The position numbers were made by a program, and so were the translations under genes. The notes beneath the pieces were generated by a model. The model worked only from the letters and a program-made list of their open reading frames with translations, was not told the DNA's origin and made no database searches. Positions 7,880 to 16,795 of a DNA stretch of 64,000 nt are shown piece after piece. Position 1 is the stretch's first letter; every line of letters starts with the position of its first letter. Location of the stretch: positions 1-64,000 of the forward strand of contig NZ_KB907123.1 in assembly GCF_000381825.1 (NCBI RefSeq). Reading direction: 5' to 3'. This DNA is from Thioalkalivibrio sp. ALJT (GTDB lineage Bacteria > Pseudomonadota > Gammaproteobacteria > Ectothiorhodospirales > Ectothiorhodospiraceae).

Positions 7880-8662
7880 GTGAGAGACGCCTGGGACGGC
7901 AGGACAGGCTGGCGCCAGGGCACGGTCGTGCTTGCGCAGGAGCTGGGCGAGTCTGCGAAAGGCACGGACTGTGAACGTGCCGTCGTTATTTCTCACGACT
8001 GCGACCTCGCCAGCGCGCCCGACCGGGAGCCCGCGGTCGAAGTGATACCCGCTGAACCACTCGAACACCCCGACGGCAGCAATCAGAACGGCCGGAACCC
8101 GCGGGAGCTCCATCTTCGACTGGTCGATCAGGAAGGCAGCGGAGTTGGCTGGTTCCGCCTGCTGTCCCGCGACAAGTTGACCATCCGTAAAGAAGCCCTC
8201 CCGGCGGGCGCGCTCTCCGGTGACCAGGTCGACCCGCAACAACACCACGCGCTGCAGGACTGGCTGGCCGCGCGTTACCGTCGCCACGCGCTACCCGATG
8301 CGCTTGGAGAACGCCTCGCCGGCCTCTGGGATCACCTCCGTAGCAAGCTTCGAAAGAAGGGCGAGGAGATCATTGGGATATGGATAAACTACGATCCGCG
8401 AGAAGAACTGGCTCCCGGTGACCCGTACGAAATCGATCTCTACGTCGTGTTTTCGGTCGATGCCCCCGGAGCAAGCGAGGTGGCGGAAACGCTTGCGGAC
8501 GGACTCCGCCAGCGTCTTGAGGGCACAGAAAATCTGGTCCCGGGCGAATGCGAGGCCTTGTCGGAAGAGGCCTTCACCCTCCATGACCTCCGGACGACAG
8601 AGCAGCTCCGGTTCGAATACATCAGTAACCGCCTCGGACCGGATGCCCCGCGCGCAGACTGA
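7880..8662 (+). CDS. Unknown protein, third gene of the TIGR04255-HTH unit
   Basis: A 260-residue protein from GTG 7880 with a strong GGAGGTG site. I do not recognise the family. A distinctive segment near residues 34-43 reads AVVISHDCDLAS, with His, Asp, Cys and Asp close together as in a metal or nucleophile site, and EPAVEVIPAE follows. The C-terminal half has an Asp/Glu-rich run with FSVDAPGASEVAETLADGL. No membrane segments are seen. Close spacing to the HTH gene makes a three-gene transcript very likely. Confidence 0.6.
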   Translation: MRDAWDGRTGWRQGTVVLAQELGESAKGTDCERAVVISHDCDLASAPDREPAVEVIPAEPLEHPDGSNQNGRNPRELHLRLVDQEGSGVGWFRLLSRDKLTIRKEALPAGALSGDQVDPQQHHALQDWLAARYRRHALPDALGERLAGLWDHLRSKLRKKGEEIIGIWINYDPREELAPGDPYEIDLYVVFSVDAPGASEVAETLADGLRQRLEGTENLVPGECEALSEEAFTLHDLRTTEQLRFEYISNRLGPDAPRAD

Positions 8663-8902
8663 CGGAATCCCCCGGTGTTCGTTTGTTTGCCTAGCCTCTC
8701 ACAGAGTCGTTGAAGGACGATCGACGACGATGGTTCTATGCCGATCCCGAGAACATCGGCTGTGAGGAGGGGCCGGTTCACGTGGTGATGGCGGCGGCGA
8801 TCGAACCCGAATATTTGCGCATGCCCTCGCTGGTGTCCGGTCCTGTGCGGCCGTTGGGCGGATCCATGAAACATGCGGGCTGTTCGTACCGGGAGGCGCG
8901 GA

Positions 8903-9883
8903 TCAGGCCGACTGCAGCGCGGTTTTCTGCTCCCAGGCGAGGGCGTGGCGGACGATCTGGTCCAGGTCGGCGTATTGCGGTTCCCAGGCAAGGGCCTCGC
9001 GGATGCGCCCGGCGTCCGCCATCAGGGCGGGTGGGTCGCCTGCGCGCCGTGGGCCGAGGGTGACGGGGAAGTCCACCCCGCTGGCGCGTTTCACGGCGTC
9101 GATGACCTCGAGCACGCTGTAGGCGTGGCCGTAGCCGCAGTTGAGGATTTGCGATTCGCCGCCGCGGTCGAGGTGCTCCAGGGCGCGGACGTGGGCGCTG
9201 GCGAGGTCTTCCACGTGGATGTAGTCGCGCTCGCAGGTGCCGTCGCGGGTGGCGTAGTCGGTGCCGAATACGGCGATGCCGTCGCGCTGGCCGGTCGCGG
9301 CCTGGCAGGCGACCTTGATCAGGTGGGTGGCGTCGGGCGTGGCCTGGCCGAGCTGGCCCTGCGGGTCTGCGCCGGCCACGTTGAAGTAGCGCAGGCTGAC
9401 ATAGCGCAGGTTGGAGGCGGCGCCGAGGTCGGCCAGCATGCGTTCCGACATCATCTTGGAGGCGCCGTAGGGGTTGATCGGCTGCAGTGGGGCATCCTCG
9501 GCGACGCTGGCCCGGTCAGGGATGCCGTAAACGGCGGCGGTGGAGGAAAACACGAAGCGGCGTACGTCGTTGGCGGCGCAGGCCTGCAACAGGTTGAGGG
9601 TGTTGCGGGTGTTGTTGCCGTAGTACTTGAGCGGGTTGGTGACGGATTCGGGCACGACGATGTGCGCGGCAAAGTGGAGCACGCCGTCGAATCCGCGCTC
9701 GAGCACGGCGCCCAGGCGTTCGGTATCGGCGAGATCGCCCACCACCAGTTCGCTGTCGCCCACTGCCCAGGCGTGGCCAGTGCTCAGGTTGTCGTACACG
9801 GTGACCTCGTGCCCGGCCTTGCGCAGGTGTTGCGTAACGTGGCTGCCAATGTAGCCGGCGCCGCCTGTGACCAGCAGTTTCAT
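8903..9883 (-). CDS. galE: UDP-glucose 4-epimerase
   Basis: Starting at ATG 9883 behind AGGACG gives 326 residues, the usual GalE length. It is a short-chain dehydrogenase fold: NAD site TGGAGYIGS (residues 7-14), the catalytic Ser/Thr in VFSSTAAVYG and the catalytic Tyr139-x3-Lys143 in NPYGASK. It interconverts UDP-glucose and UDP-galactose (or the GlcNAc/GalNAc pair) in the cytoplasm and so feeds the polysaccharide genes that follow. The 240 bases at its 3' side (8663-8902) hold nothing I can support. Confidence 0.93.
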   Translation of the reverse strand: MKLLVTGGAGYIGSHVTQHLRKAGHEVTVYDNLSTGHAWAVGDSELVVGDLADTERLGAVLERGFDGVLHFAAHIVVPESVTNPLKYYGNNTRNTLNLLQACAANDVRRFVFSSTAAVYGIPDRASVAEDAPLQPINPYGASKMMSERMLADLGAASNLRYVSLRYFNVAGADPQGQLGQATPDATHLIKVACQAATGQRDGIAVFGTDYATRDGTCERDYIHVEDLASAHVRALEHLDRGGESQILNCGYGHAYSVLEVIDAVKRASGVDFPVTLGPRRAGDPPALMADAGRIREALAWEPQYADLDQIVRHALAWEQKTALQSA

Positions 9884-10105
9884 GTGTTCGTCCTGGAAAC
9901 GGTTCGTATGGGTTCGGGTTAATGTTGCGTTACAGGCTCCGGGGGAGCGCTGATGGGTTGCTGTTTCCCCGGGGCGGCGGCTGTGTAAGGCCATCCTGAC
10001 TCTTTACGGTGCCTGTGGTGCTGCGGTTTGCGGCTTGCTGCGGGATCGGCCTCGTAATGGTGGTCGATCCCGGCGGCAGCGCTATTTGCCGCAGGGATGA
10101 GCCGA

Positions 10106-10885
10106 TTAACCGGCGCTTCCCCGGGGTTCCACTCCGCGGTTGTGTTGCCAGTGATACCACAGAATACCGAGATATTCGTGCATGGCGAGCCAGCTGGTGC
10201 GCATGGCGTTGGCCCGGGGCTTCAGCATGCCGATTGAGAGGCCCGTCGTCGATGGCACAAACGCCCCCGTGGGGGCGGGGATGACCTCGACCCCGTAGTG
10301 TTCGAATGCGGCGCTTGCGCGCGGCAGGTGGTGCGCGTGCGTGACCAGCAGAACGTTCCGTGCACCCCGTTCGCGCAGGAGCTCGGCGGAGTACCGTGCA
10401 TTCTCGCGGGTGTCCCGTGCCCTGTTTTCCTGCAGGATTTCCGTGACGCCCCATTCTGTGAGTGCTTCGGCCATCCAGCGTGCCTCGGGTTCGCGGTCGC
10501 CTGCAGCGCCGCCTGTCGCGATGACGGGCAAACCGGTGCGTCGGTGCAGGGCTGCGGCGTAACGGAGGCGTACAAGCGCGAGGTCGTTGACCGTTTCTCC
10601 GGCGAACTCCACGGCGCCGCTGCGGTAGCCCGCGCCCAGAACCACGATCGCTTCAGCCGCCTCCAGTGCCGGTGCGTCCGGGGGGTGATACGGGTTCTGC
10701 AGGGGGGCAATGAGGGCGTGGCTTGCCAGGGGGGTGGAGAAGGCATAGAGGAGCAGCGCGCCGCTAAAGGCCAGCCAGCGGCCCACTCTGAAGCGCATCA
10801 GTGCGAGCCCCGCAAGAAGGACCAGCAAAGGGCCGGCCGGGGGAAGTGCCCAGCCGGCAAGAGAATGAAGGGGGAAAGATTCCAA
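10106..10885 (-). CDS. YdcF/ElyC-like DUF218 membrane protein
   Basis: A 259-residue protein with two N-terminal membrane segments (about residues 15-32 and 36-58) and a DUF218 domain: EAIVVLGAGYRSGA, then ATGGAAGDREPEARWM and LLVTHAHHLPRA. This matches the YdcF/SanA/ElyC family of envelope proteins linked to polysaccharide and undecaprenyl-phosphate metabolism. It is divergent from the export lipoprotein gene; the 298 bases between them (10886-11183) must hold both promoters, but I could not identify a convincing sigma-70 or sigma-54 box there. Confidence 0.85.
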   Translation of the reverse strand: MESFPLHSLAGWALPPAGPLLVLLAGLALMRFRVGRWLAFSGALLLYAFSTPLASHALIAPLQNPYHPPDAPALEAAEAIVVLGAGYRSGAVEFAGETVNDLALVRLRYAAALHRRTGLPVIATGGAAGDREPEARWMAEALTEWGVTEILQENRARDTRENARYSAELLRERGARNVLLVTHAHHLPRASAAFEHYGVEVIPAPTGAFVPSTTGLSIGMLKPRANAMRTSWLAMHEYLGILWYHWQHNRGVEPRGSAG

Positions 10886-11183
10886 CGGGATGCGGCGTCG
10901 GTGTGGCTTTGTCTGGTGTCAGTGTGGCGGTTCGGGCAAGATACGCGTACGGATTGCGTAACGCAGACGTTAGTCCGCCAGCCCGAGGCCAACTGGGGAT
11001 GCGTGGACGCCGTTCACCGTGCGGGCCTACCATCTCAACCTGATCGCGGGATACGGTGGCTGTGAGCGAGACGCTCCAGGACCCGCTGCGCCGATGCGCG
11101 CAGTACTCGTTCCGCTTTCCGGTCGGCTGACATCAACAACAACGATCATATTTCAAAGATCAGACTTCCCAGGGGGAACCGCA

Positions 11184-11813
11184 ATGTCCCTGTTGCACGC
11201 TCCGAAAACCGGACTCGGTCTGGCTGTCCTTGTACCCGCCCTGCTGCTGGTTGGTTGCGCTACCGTGGATCACCCGGATGCGCCATCTACCGTTGAGCGC
11301 ACGGTCCTTGAACAGTACGTGATCGGCCCGGGCGACTCGCTCCAGGTGTCGGTGCGCGGCAATCCGGATTTGTCCACCGGTGTGGCGGTGCGGCCGGATG
11401 GCCAGATCACCACGCCTTTGGTAGAAGATGTCCAGGCCAGTGGTCGGACGCCCACGGAACTCGCCCGCGTCATGGAGGAAGAGCTTTCTCACTTCCTGCG
11501 AGATCCGGTCGTCACTGTGATGGTGACCAGCTTCGCCGGGCCGTACAGCCGTCAGGTCCGGGTGATCGGGCAGGCCGCGGAACCGCAGGCCCTGCAATAC
11601 CGCGAAGAAATGAGCGTGATGGACGTGATGATCGCGGTCGGCGGCATTACGGACTTCGCCGCAGGCAATCGCGCGGTCATCATTCGCAATGAAGACGGTG
11701 AACGGCAGCAGTATCGCGTTCGCCTGGATGACCTGATCAATGGCGGCGATATCTCGGCCAATGTGGACATGCTGCCCGGCGACACGCTGATCATTCCCGA
11801 ACGCCGCTTCTGA
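11184..11813 (+). CDS. XrtA-associated polysaccharide export outer-membrane lipoprotein
   Basis: ATG 11184 is preceded by AGGGGGA and gives 209 residues with a lipoprotein signal ending LLLVGC (Cys25). The mature part begins a Poly_export domain, YVIGPGDSLQVSVRG, followed by SLBB-like sequence VRVIGQAAEPQAL and the end LPGDTLIIPERRF. This is the short Wza-like protein of exosortase A loci (TIGR03027 type), which helps carry the polymer across the outer membrane. It opens the plus-strand EPS gene set. A strong hairpin follows at 11901-11936. Confidence 0.9.
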   Translation: MSLLHAPKTGLGLAVLVPALLLVGCATVDHPDAPSTVERTVLEQYVIGPGDSLQVSVRGNPDLSTGVAVRPDGQITTPLVEDVQASGRTPTELARVMEEELSHFLRDPVVTVMVTSFAGPYSRQVRVIGQAAEPQALQYREEMSVMDVMIAVGGITDFAAGNRAVIIRNEDGERQQYRVRLDDLINGGDISANVDMLPGDTLIIPERRF

Positions 11814-11900
11814 TCCGGCCCGTGCGATGTCGTCATCCATCGTAGAGGCGGTGGGCGGGCATCCGGAGGCGCTGGCGGGGCCGTTTGACGCGTCCCGGAC

Positions 11901-11936
11901 AGCCGGTGTCCGCCAGTCTGATGGCGGACACCGGCT
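11901..11936 (+). terminator. Strong 14-bp hairpin between export gene and initiating transferase
   Basis: The arms 11901-11914 (AGCCGGTGTCCGCC) and 11923-11936 are perfectly complementary with an 8-base loop. The T-run after it is weak (GTTGCCTTTG), so it could act as a Rho-assisted terminator, an attenuator or an RNA stabiliser rather than a full intrinsic terminator. It ends 24 bases before the next gene's ATG. Confidence 0.6.
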
Positions 11937-11960
11937 GTTGCCTTTGCGGGGCCAATAGTG

Positions 11961-13355
11961 ATGCGGATCTTTGGCCACTATGTACGGCGGCGGGTGTTGA
12001 TGCTGGCGCTTGTGGAGCTCGCGCTCGCCTATCTTTGCCTCTATCTGGTTCTTACCCTGCCTCCGTTCCAGCCCGAGGCCCTGCACGTTCTGAACCCCGA
12101 GCTGCTGGCTGCGACCGTCGTGGTGCTGGCCTCCTTGATGCTGGCCGGCCTCTATGAAGCCGATTATCTGGCGACGCGCGGCACCGGCGGTTTCCTGTTT
12201 CGCATGATTCCGGCCCTTGTGGTGGTGGGGGCGCTTCTTCTGCTTTATGTCACCCTGGTCCCCACATCGGTGTTTACCGCCCCGGCCGTCGGGGGTGGCG
12301 TGCTGGCTCTGGTGGTGGGGCTGGTGGCGGAGCGATCCCTGTGGCGCACTTTTCTCGAGGCGGATGCGTTCAAGCGCCGCATTCTGGTGCTGGGTACCGG
12401 TAGTCGTGCCTGTGCGATCGAGACCATCCATCCCGACAAACGGCCCGAGGAATTGCCCTACCGGATTCTCGGCTACGTGGCGACTGCCGGGGAAAAGGAC
12501 TGTCCGGACGAGCTCCCGTGCCCGCTCCAGCTGGAACAGGGCACGCGTTTGCTCGATATGGTCCGCGAATACCGGGCCCACGAGGTGGTCGTCGCGGTGC
12601 GCGATCGGCGCGGCAACCTGCCGATCCAGCAGTTGCTGGATTGCAAGCTGCATGGCGTCGCTGTCACGGAACTCTCCACGTTTTTCGAACGCGAACAGCA
12701 GAAAGTACAGCTCGATTCGATGAATGCGAGCTGGCTGGTTTTCGGCGAAGGGTTTCGCCAGCACTGGATGCGCCAGGCGGTGAAGCGAACGTTCGATGTG
12801 GTCGCCAGTTCGAGCCTGCTGCTGGTGACCTTGCCCGTGATGCTGGTCACGGCCCTGGCGATCAAGCTCGAGAGCCGCGGCCCGGTTTTCTACTGGCAGA
12901 CCCGTGTGGGGCTGGCCAACGAGTCCTTCGATGTCTGCAAGTTCCGGAGTATGCGCGAGGATGCCGAGGTCGACGGTGTTGCCCGCTGGGCGGTGCGCAA
13001 TGACGATCGGGTGACGCGCGTCGGGCGCATCATCCGCAAGTTGCGGATTGACGAGTTGCCGCAGGTAATCAATGTCTTTCAGGGCAGTATGTCGTTCGTC
13101 GGGCCGCGCCCCGAGCGCCCGGTCTTCGTTCAGCAGCTCTCTGAAGAGATCCCGTATTTCCCTGCTCGGCACACGATCCGCCCGGGCATTACCGGGTGGG
13201 CCCAGGTTCGCTACCCGTACGGGGCCTCGGTCGAGGACGCGCGCCAGAAGCTGCAGTACGACTTGTACTATGTGAAGAATCACACCCTCTTTCTGGACAT
13301 GTTGATCCTGCTGGAGACCGTCAAGGTCGTGCTGTTTGGTCGTGGCGCCCGATAA
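11961..13355 (+). CDS. XrtA-associated initiating sugar-phosphate transferase (EpsB-like)
   Basis: A 464-residue polyprenyl-phosphate glycosylphosphotransferase of the WcaJ type (TIGR03013 subgroup). It has four N-terminal membrane segments, a CoA-binding-like middle region (RRILVLGTGSRACAIE) and the C-terminal Bac_transf domain from about residue 275 with KFRSM, DELPQVINVFQGSMSFVGPRPERP and RPGITGWAQV. It transfers the first sugar phosphate to undecaprenyl phosphate and so starts repeat-unit assembly. A GTG three bases upstream (11958) is an alternative start. Its 3' end overlaps the start of prsK. Confidence 0.92.
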   Translation: MRIFGHYVRRRVLMLALVELALAYLCLYLVLTLPPFQPEALHVLNPELLAATVVVLASLMLAGLYEADYLATRGTGGFLFRMIPALVVVGALLLLYVTLVPTSVFTAPAVGGGVLALVVGLVAERSLWRTFLEADAFKRRILVLGTGSRACAIETIHPDKRPEELPYRILGYVATAGEKDCPDELPCPLQLEQGTRLLDMVREYRAHEVVVAVRDRRGNLPIQQLLDCKLHGVAVTELSTFFEREQQKVQLDSMNASWLVFGEGFRQHWMRQAVKRTFDVVASSSLLLVTLPVMLVTALAIKLESRGPVFYWQTRVGLANESFDVCKFRSMREDAEVDGVARWAVRNDDRVTRVGRIIRKLRIDELPQVINVFQGSMSFVGPRPERPVFVQQLSEEIPYFPARHTIRPGITGWAQVRYPYGASVEDARQKLQYDLYYVKNHTLFLDMLILLETVKVVLFGRGAR

Positions 13356-15426
13356 CGCGTTGCAGGACCTGACGGCCGTTAACTATTTCATCGCCGCCGC
13401 GGCCTTTGTGGTGCTGGCGGCTCTGGCCCTGGTCCCGTGGCGGAAGCGGCCCGGCAGCTTCTGGGTGGCGGGGGCCTCGCTGCTTTCTGTGGTGTGGGCC
13501 CTTTACCTAGGGGTAGTGGCGCTGGATTCGCCGTTGACCCCCCTGAGCGGCGGCCCATTCGAAGTCCTGCGCAATGCTGGCTGGTTTGCGCTTCTGCTGG
13601 CCATGCTGACCGGGCGTTTTGATGAGGCCGGTCGCCTGTTCGGGCCGTTGCGGACCGTGACCGTCTCGATCATGGTCTTTCTCGCGTTGGCGCTGGTGTT
13701 GCTGGCCGTGCCGGCGGCACCGATTCTGGGGGCATGGCCCGCTGTTGCGGTGCTGGCCATGGCCGTGCTGGGCCTTGTGCTGGTCGAGCAGGCATATCGC
13801 AATACGCCGCCGCAGCGGCGCTGGGAGATCAAGTTCCTGGCGCTCGGGCTCGGGGCCGTGTTCGCCTTTGACCTGTTCCTGTTCGCGGATCTGGTGCTCT
13901 TTCAGGCGGTCGATGGGCCGGCCTGGCAGGCGCGCGGACTCGTCAATGCGATCGTAGTGCCCTTGATCGCGGTCTCTCTGGCGCGTCGACCGCTCCAGCG
14001 TGAAGCGCCCACCGTCTCGCGTCAGTTGCTCTTTCACACGGCGGCGCTCACCGGGGCCGGGTTCTATTTGCTGGCGGTGGGCGCTGCCGGGTATTACCTC
14101 CGCCACGTGGGCGGCGAGCTGGGGCCCTTGCTGCAGGTCACCTTCCTGTTCGGTGCCGTGGTCCTGCTGGCGGTGATTGTGACGTCGGGCAGCTTTCGTG
14201 CGCGGCTGCGGGTTTTTCTTTCCAAGCATTTCTTTCGGTACTCGTTCGATTACCGTCAGGAATGGTTGCGGTTTACCGGGACGCTCTCGGCAGAAGACGG
14301 TGAGCTGCCGCTGCGCCAGCGTGCAATCCTGGCGATTGGCGAGCTGGTCGAAAGCCCCGGAGGGCTGCTCTGGGTGCGCGACCGGGATGGTTCGTATCGT
14401 CTCGATGGCGTGCTGAACCTGGGCGACCCGGACTATGCCCCCGAGCCGCCGGAAAGCGATCTGGTTGAGTTTCTGGCGCGTACTGGCTGGGTCATCGACC
14501 TGGACGAGTACCGGCGCCAGCCGGAGGTTTATCAGCAGCCGCAGTGGCCGGACTGGCTCGTGGATAACCCGCGCCACTGGACGGTTGTGCCGCTGTTGAA
14601 AGGCGATTTTTTGCAGGGGTTTGTCGTCCTCGCGCGCCCGCGGGCACCGCGCAAGATCGAATGGGAGGAGCGCGATCTTCTGAAAACGGCCGGCCGTCAG
14701 CTTGCGGTGTATGTGGCCCTGGTTCAGACCGACGCGGCGTTGCTGGAGGCGCGGCAGTTCGAGGCGTTCCACCGGCTGGCGGCATTCCTGGTGCACGACC
14801 TGAAGAACGTCTCGGCTCAGCTTTCGCTGGTGTGTTCCAATGCGGAGCGTCACGCGGATAATCCGGAGTTTGTCCGCGATGCGTTCCGGACCGTGGCCAA
14901 TGCGCGCGAGCGGCTGGAGCGCACCCAGTTGCAGTTGCGTCAGGCGCGGCCGGCACCGTTGGTGGTGCCGCGTGCGGTGGATCTGGTGGCCCTGTTGCAG
15001 GAAGTCATCCGCTCAAGCGGGGATCTGTTGCCCGTCCCGCAACTGGATGCGCCGGAAGTGCTCATGGTGCAGGTCGACAGCGATGGCCTTCGCAATGTGC
15101 TGTTGCACCTGGTCCGGAATGCCCAGGAGGCGACCGACGATCACGGCTCCATCACGCTGACGTTGTATCCGGAGGGATCCTGGGCGATGGTTCTGGTTCA
15201 GGATAACGGGCATGGTATGGATTCCGAGTTCATGAAGAACCGCCTGTTTCGGCCCTTCCAGACGACCAAGGGGAATGCAGGGATGGGGATTGGTCTGTAC
15301 GAGGCGCGCGAGCGCATCATGGCGATGGGCGGCCGGATTGACGTGGAAAGCACGCCGGGCGTCGGGACATTGTTCACTCTGCGTCTACCGCTCGCGGGCG
15401 TGGATGGGTCAGTATCCCCAACATGA
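13342..15426 (+). CDS. prsK: PEP-CTERM system sensor histidine kinase PrsK
   Basis: About 694 residues. The N-terminal third has roughly eight membrane segments, followed by a GAF-like region with WVIDLDEYRRQPEVY. The kinase core has the phospho-acceptor box AAFLVHDLKNVSAQLSL (His near residue 486), the N-box NAQEATDDHGS, and the G-boxes DNGHGMDSEFM and GMGIGLYEARERI. It should sense an envelope or cellular signal and phosphorylate PrsR. The start is uncertain: GTG 13342 or TTG 13336, both inside the preceding gene. PrsR follows after 13 bases. Confidence 0.9.
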   Translation: MAPDNALQDLTAVNYFIAAAAFVVLAALALVPWRKRPGSFWVAGASLLSVVWALYLGVVALDSPLTPLSGGPFEVLRNAGWFALLLAMLTGRFDEAGRLFGPLRTVTVSIMVFLALALVLLAVPAAPILGAWPAVAVLAMAVLGLVLVEQAYRNTPPQRRWEIKFLALGLGAVFAFDLFLFADLVLFQAVDGPAWQARGLVNAIVVPLIAVSLARRPLQREAPTVSRQLLFHTAALTGAGFYLLAVGAAGYYLRHVGGELGPLLQVTFLFGAVVLLAVIVTSGSFRARLRVFLSKHFFRYSFDYRQEWLRFTGTLSAEDGELPLRQRAILAIGELVESPGGLLWVRDRDGSYRLDGVLNLGDPDYAPEPPESDLVEFLARTGWVIDLDEYRRQPEVYQQPQWPDWLVDNPRHWTVVPLLKGDFLQGFVVLARPRAPRKIEWEERDLLKTAGRQLAVYVALVQTDAALLEARQFEAFHRLAAFLVHDLKNVSAQLSLVCSNAERHADNPEFVRDAFRTVANARERLERTQLQLRQARPAPLVVPRAVDLVALLQEVIRSSGDLLPVPQLDAPEVLMVQVDSDGLRNVLLHLVRNAQEATDDHGSITLTLYPEGSWAMVLVQDNGHGMDSEFMKNRLFRPFQTTKGNAGMGIGLYEARERIMAMGGRIDVESTPGVGTLFTLRLPLAGVDGSVSPT

Positions 15427-15439
15427 TGGTGGAGGCGTT

Positions 15440-16795
15440 GTGAGTTCGTTGCCGAAGTTGCTGATTGTGGAAGATGACGATGGCCTGCGTAGCCAGCTTC
15501 GGTGGTGCTTCGATGGCTATGAAGTCCTTGAGGCGAGCGACCGCGCGGGTGCCATGACCCAGGTGCGCCGGCATGAGCCCGGAGTGGTCACGCTGGACCT
15601 GGGGCTGCCCCCGGACCCGGCCAATGCCTCCGAGGGGCTGCAGCTGCTGGAAGAGATCCTGGCCGAGGCGCCCGCGACGAAAGTGGTGGTTGTGACGGGC
15701 AACGATGATCGTGCGAACGCCCTGAAAGCGGTGTCGCTGGGTGCTTATGACTTCTACATCAAGCCGGTGGAGTCCGACCTCCTGCGGCTGATCGTGGATC
15801 GTGCGTCACAGCTTTACGAGCTGGAAGCGGAAAATCGGGCGCTGGCGCGGAATTCCCAAAGCCCGCTGTCCGGTCTGATCACCGCGGACCCCGGCATGCT
15901 CGAAGTCTGCCGCATGGTGGAACGTGTCGCGCCCTCGGATGCCACGGTGCTGCTGCTTGGCAGCAGTGGTACTGGCAAAGAGGTGCTGGCGCGGGCCCTG
16001 CACGATCTGAGTGATCGTGCAGGGGAGCGTTTCGTGGCGATCAATTGTGCGGCGATCCCCGAAAACCTGCTGGAGAGCGAGCTGTTCGGCTACGAGAAGG
16101 GTGCCTTTACGGGCGCGACTCGTCAGACCATTGGCAAGATCGAACACGCCAACAACGGGACGCTGTTTCTGGACGAGATTGGGGATCTCCCGCAGAGCCT
16201 GCAGGCCAAGTTGTTGCGGTTTCTGCAGGAGCGCAAGGTTGAGCGCCTGGGCGGGCGCGCGGAGATTCCGGTCAATGTGCGTATTATCGGGGCGACCAAC
16301 CAGAATCTGGAGGCCCTGATCCGCGAGGGCAGCTTCCGCGAAGACCTTTTCTATCGAATCAGCGAGATCAGTATTTCGATCCCCGAGCTCAAGGAGCGCC
16401 AGGGTGACGCGAGTCTGATTGCGCACGCGCTCCTGGACCGTTTCTCGCGCGAGCAGAAGAAATCCTATCGCGGCTTCACGCGTGACGCGACCGACGCCAT
16501 TGAACGCTACAACTGGCCCGGCAACGTGCGCGAGATGGAAAACGTGGTGCGCCGGGCCGTGATCATGGGAGACGGGCCGCTGATCACCTCGCGCGACCTG
16601 GGGCTTGACCACCTGAGCGAAGAGGCGCCATCCCCGCGTCTGCGCGAGATTCGCGACAATGCCGAACGCGAGGCGATTCTGCGCGCCATGGCACGTTGTA
16701 ACCAGAACATCGCTCAGGCTGCCGATCTCCTCGGCGTGACGCGGCCAACGTTATACAGTCTGCTCGACAAACTCGGATTGAGGGACGCAAGATGA
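15440..16795 (+). CDS. prsR: PEP-CTERM system sigma-54 response regulator PrsR
   Basis: Starting at GTG 15440 behind GGAGG gives 451 residues with the NtrC layout: a receiver domain with the phosphorylated Asp53 in TLDLGLP, a sigma-54 AAA+ domain with Walker A GSSGTGKE and the sigma-54-contacting motif GAFTGA (about residue 221), then a Fis-type HTH (IAQAADLLGVTRPTLYSLLDKL). It is the expected activator of RpoN promoters for PEP-CTERM genes, and a fitting promoter lies at 57309-57324. Its TGA overlaps the prsT start (ATGA). Confidence 0.93.
   Translation: MSSLPKLLIVEDDDGLRSQLRWCFDGYEVLEASDRAGAMTQVRRHEPGVVTLDLGLPPDPANASEGLQLLEEILAEAPATKVVVVTGNDDRANALKAVSLGAYDFYIKPVESDLLRLIVDRASQLYELEAENRALARNSQSPLSGLITADPGMLEVCRMVERVAPSDATVLLLGSSGTGKEVLARALHDLSDRAGERFVAINCAAIPENLLESELFGYEKGAFTGATRQTIGKIEHANNGTLFLDEIGDLPQSLQAKLLRFLQERKVERLGGRAEIPVNVRIIGATNQNLEALIREGSFREDLFYRISEISISIPELKERQGDASLIAHALLDRFSREQKKSYRGFTRDATDAIERYNWPGNVREMENVVRRAVIMGDGPLITSRDLGLDHLSEEAPSPRLREIRDNAEREAILRAMARCNQNIAQAADLLGVTRPTLYSLLDKLGLRDAR

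Noticed and set aside
8710-8902. Possible small gene in the 3' flank of galE
   Set aside because: The frame continues deep into antisense galE and shows no protein features or ribosome site.
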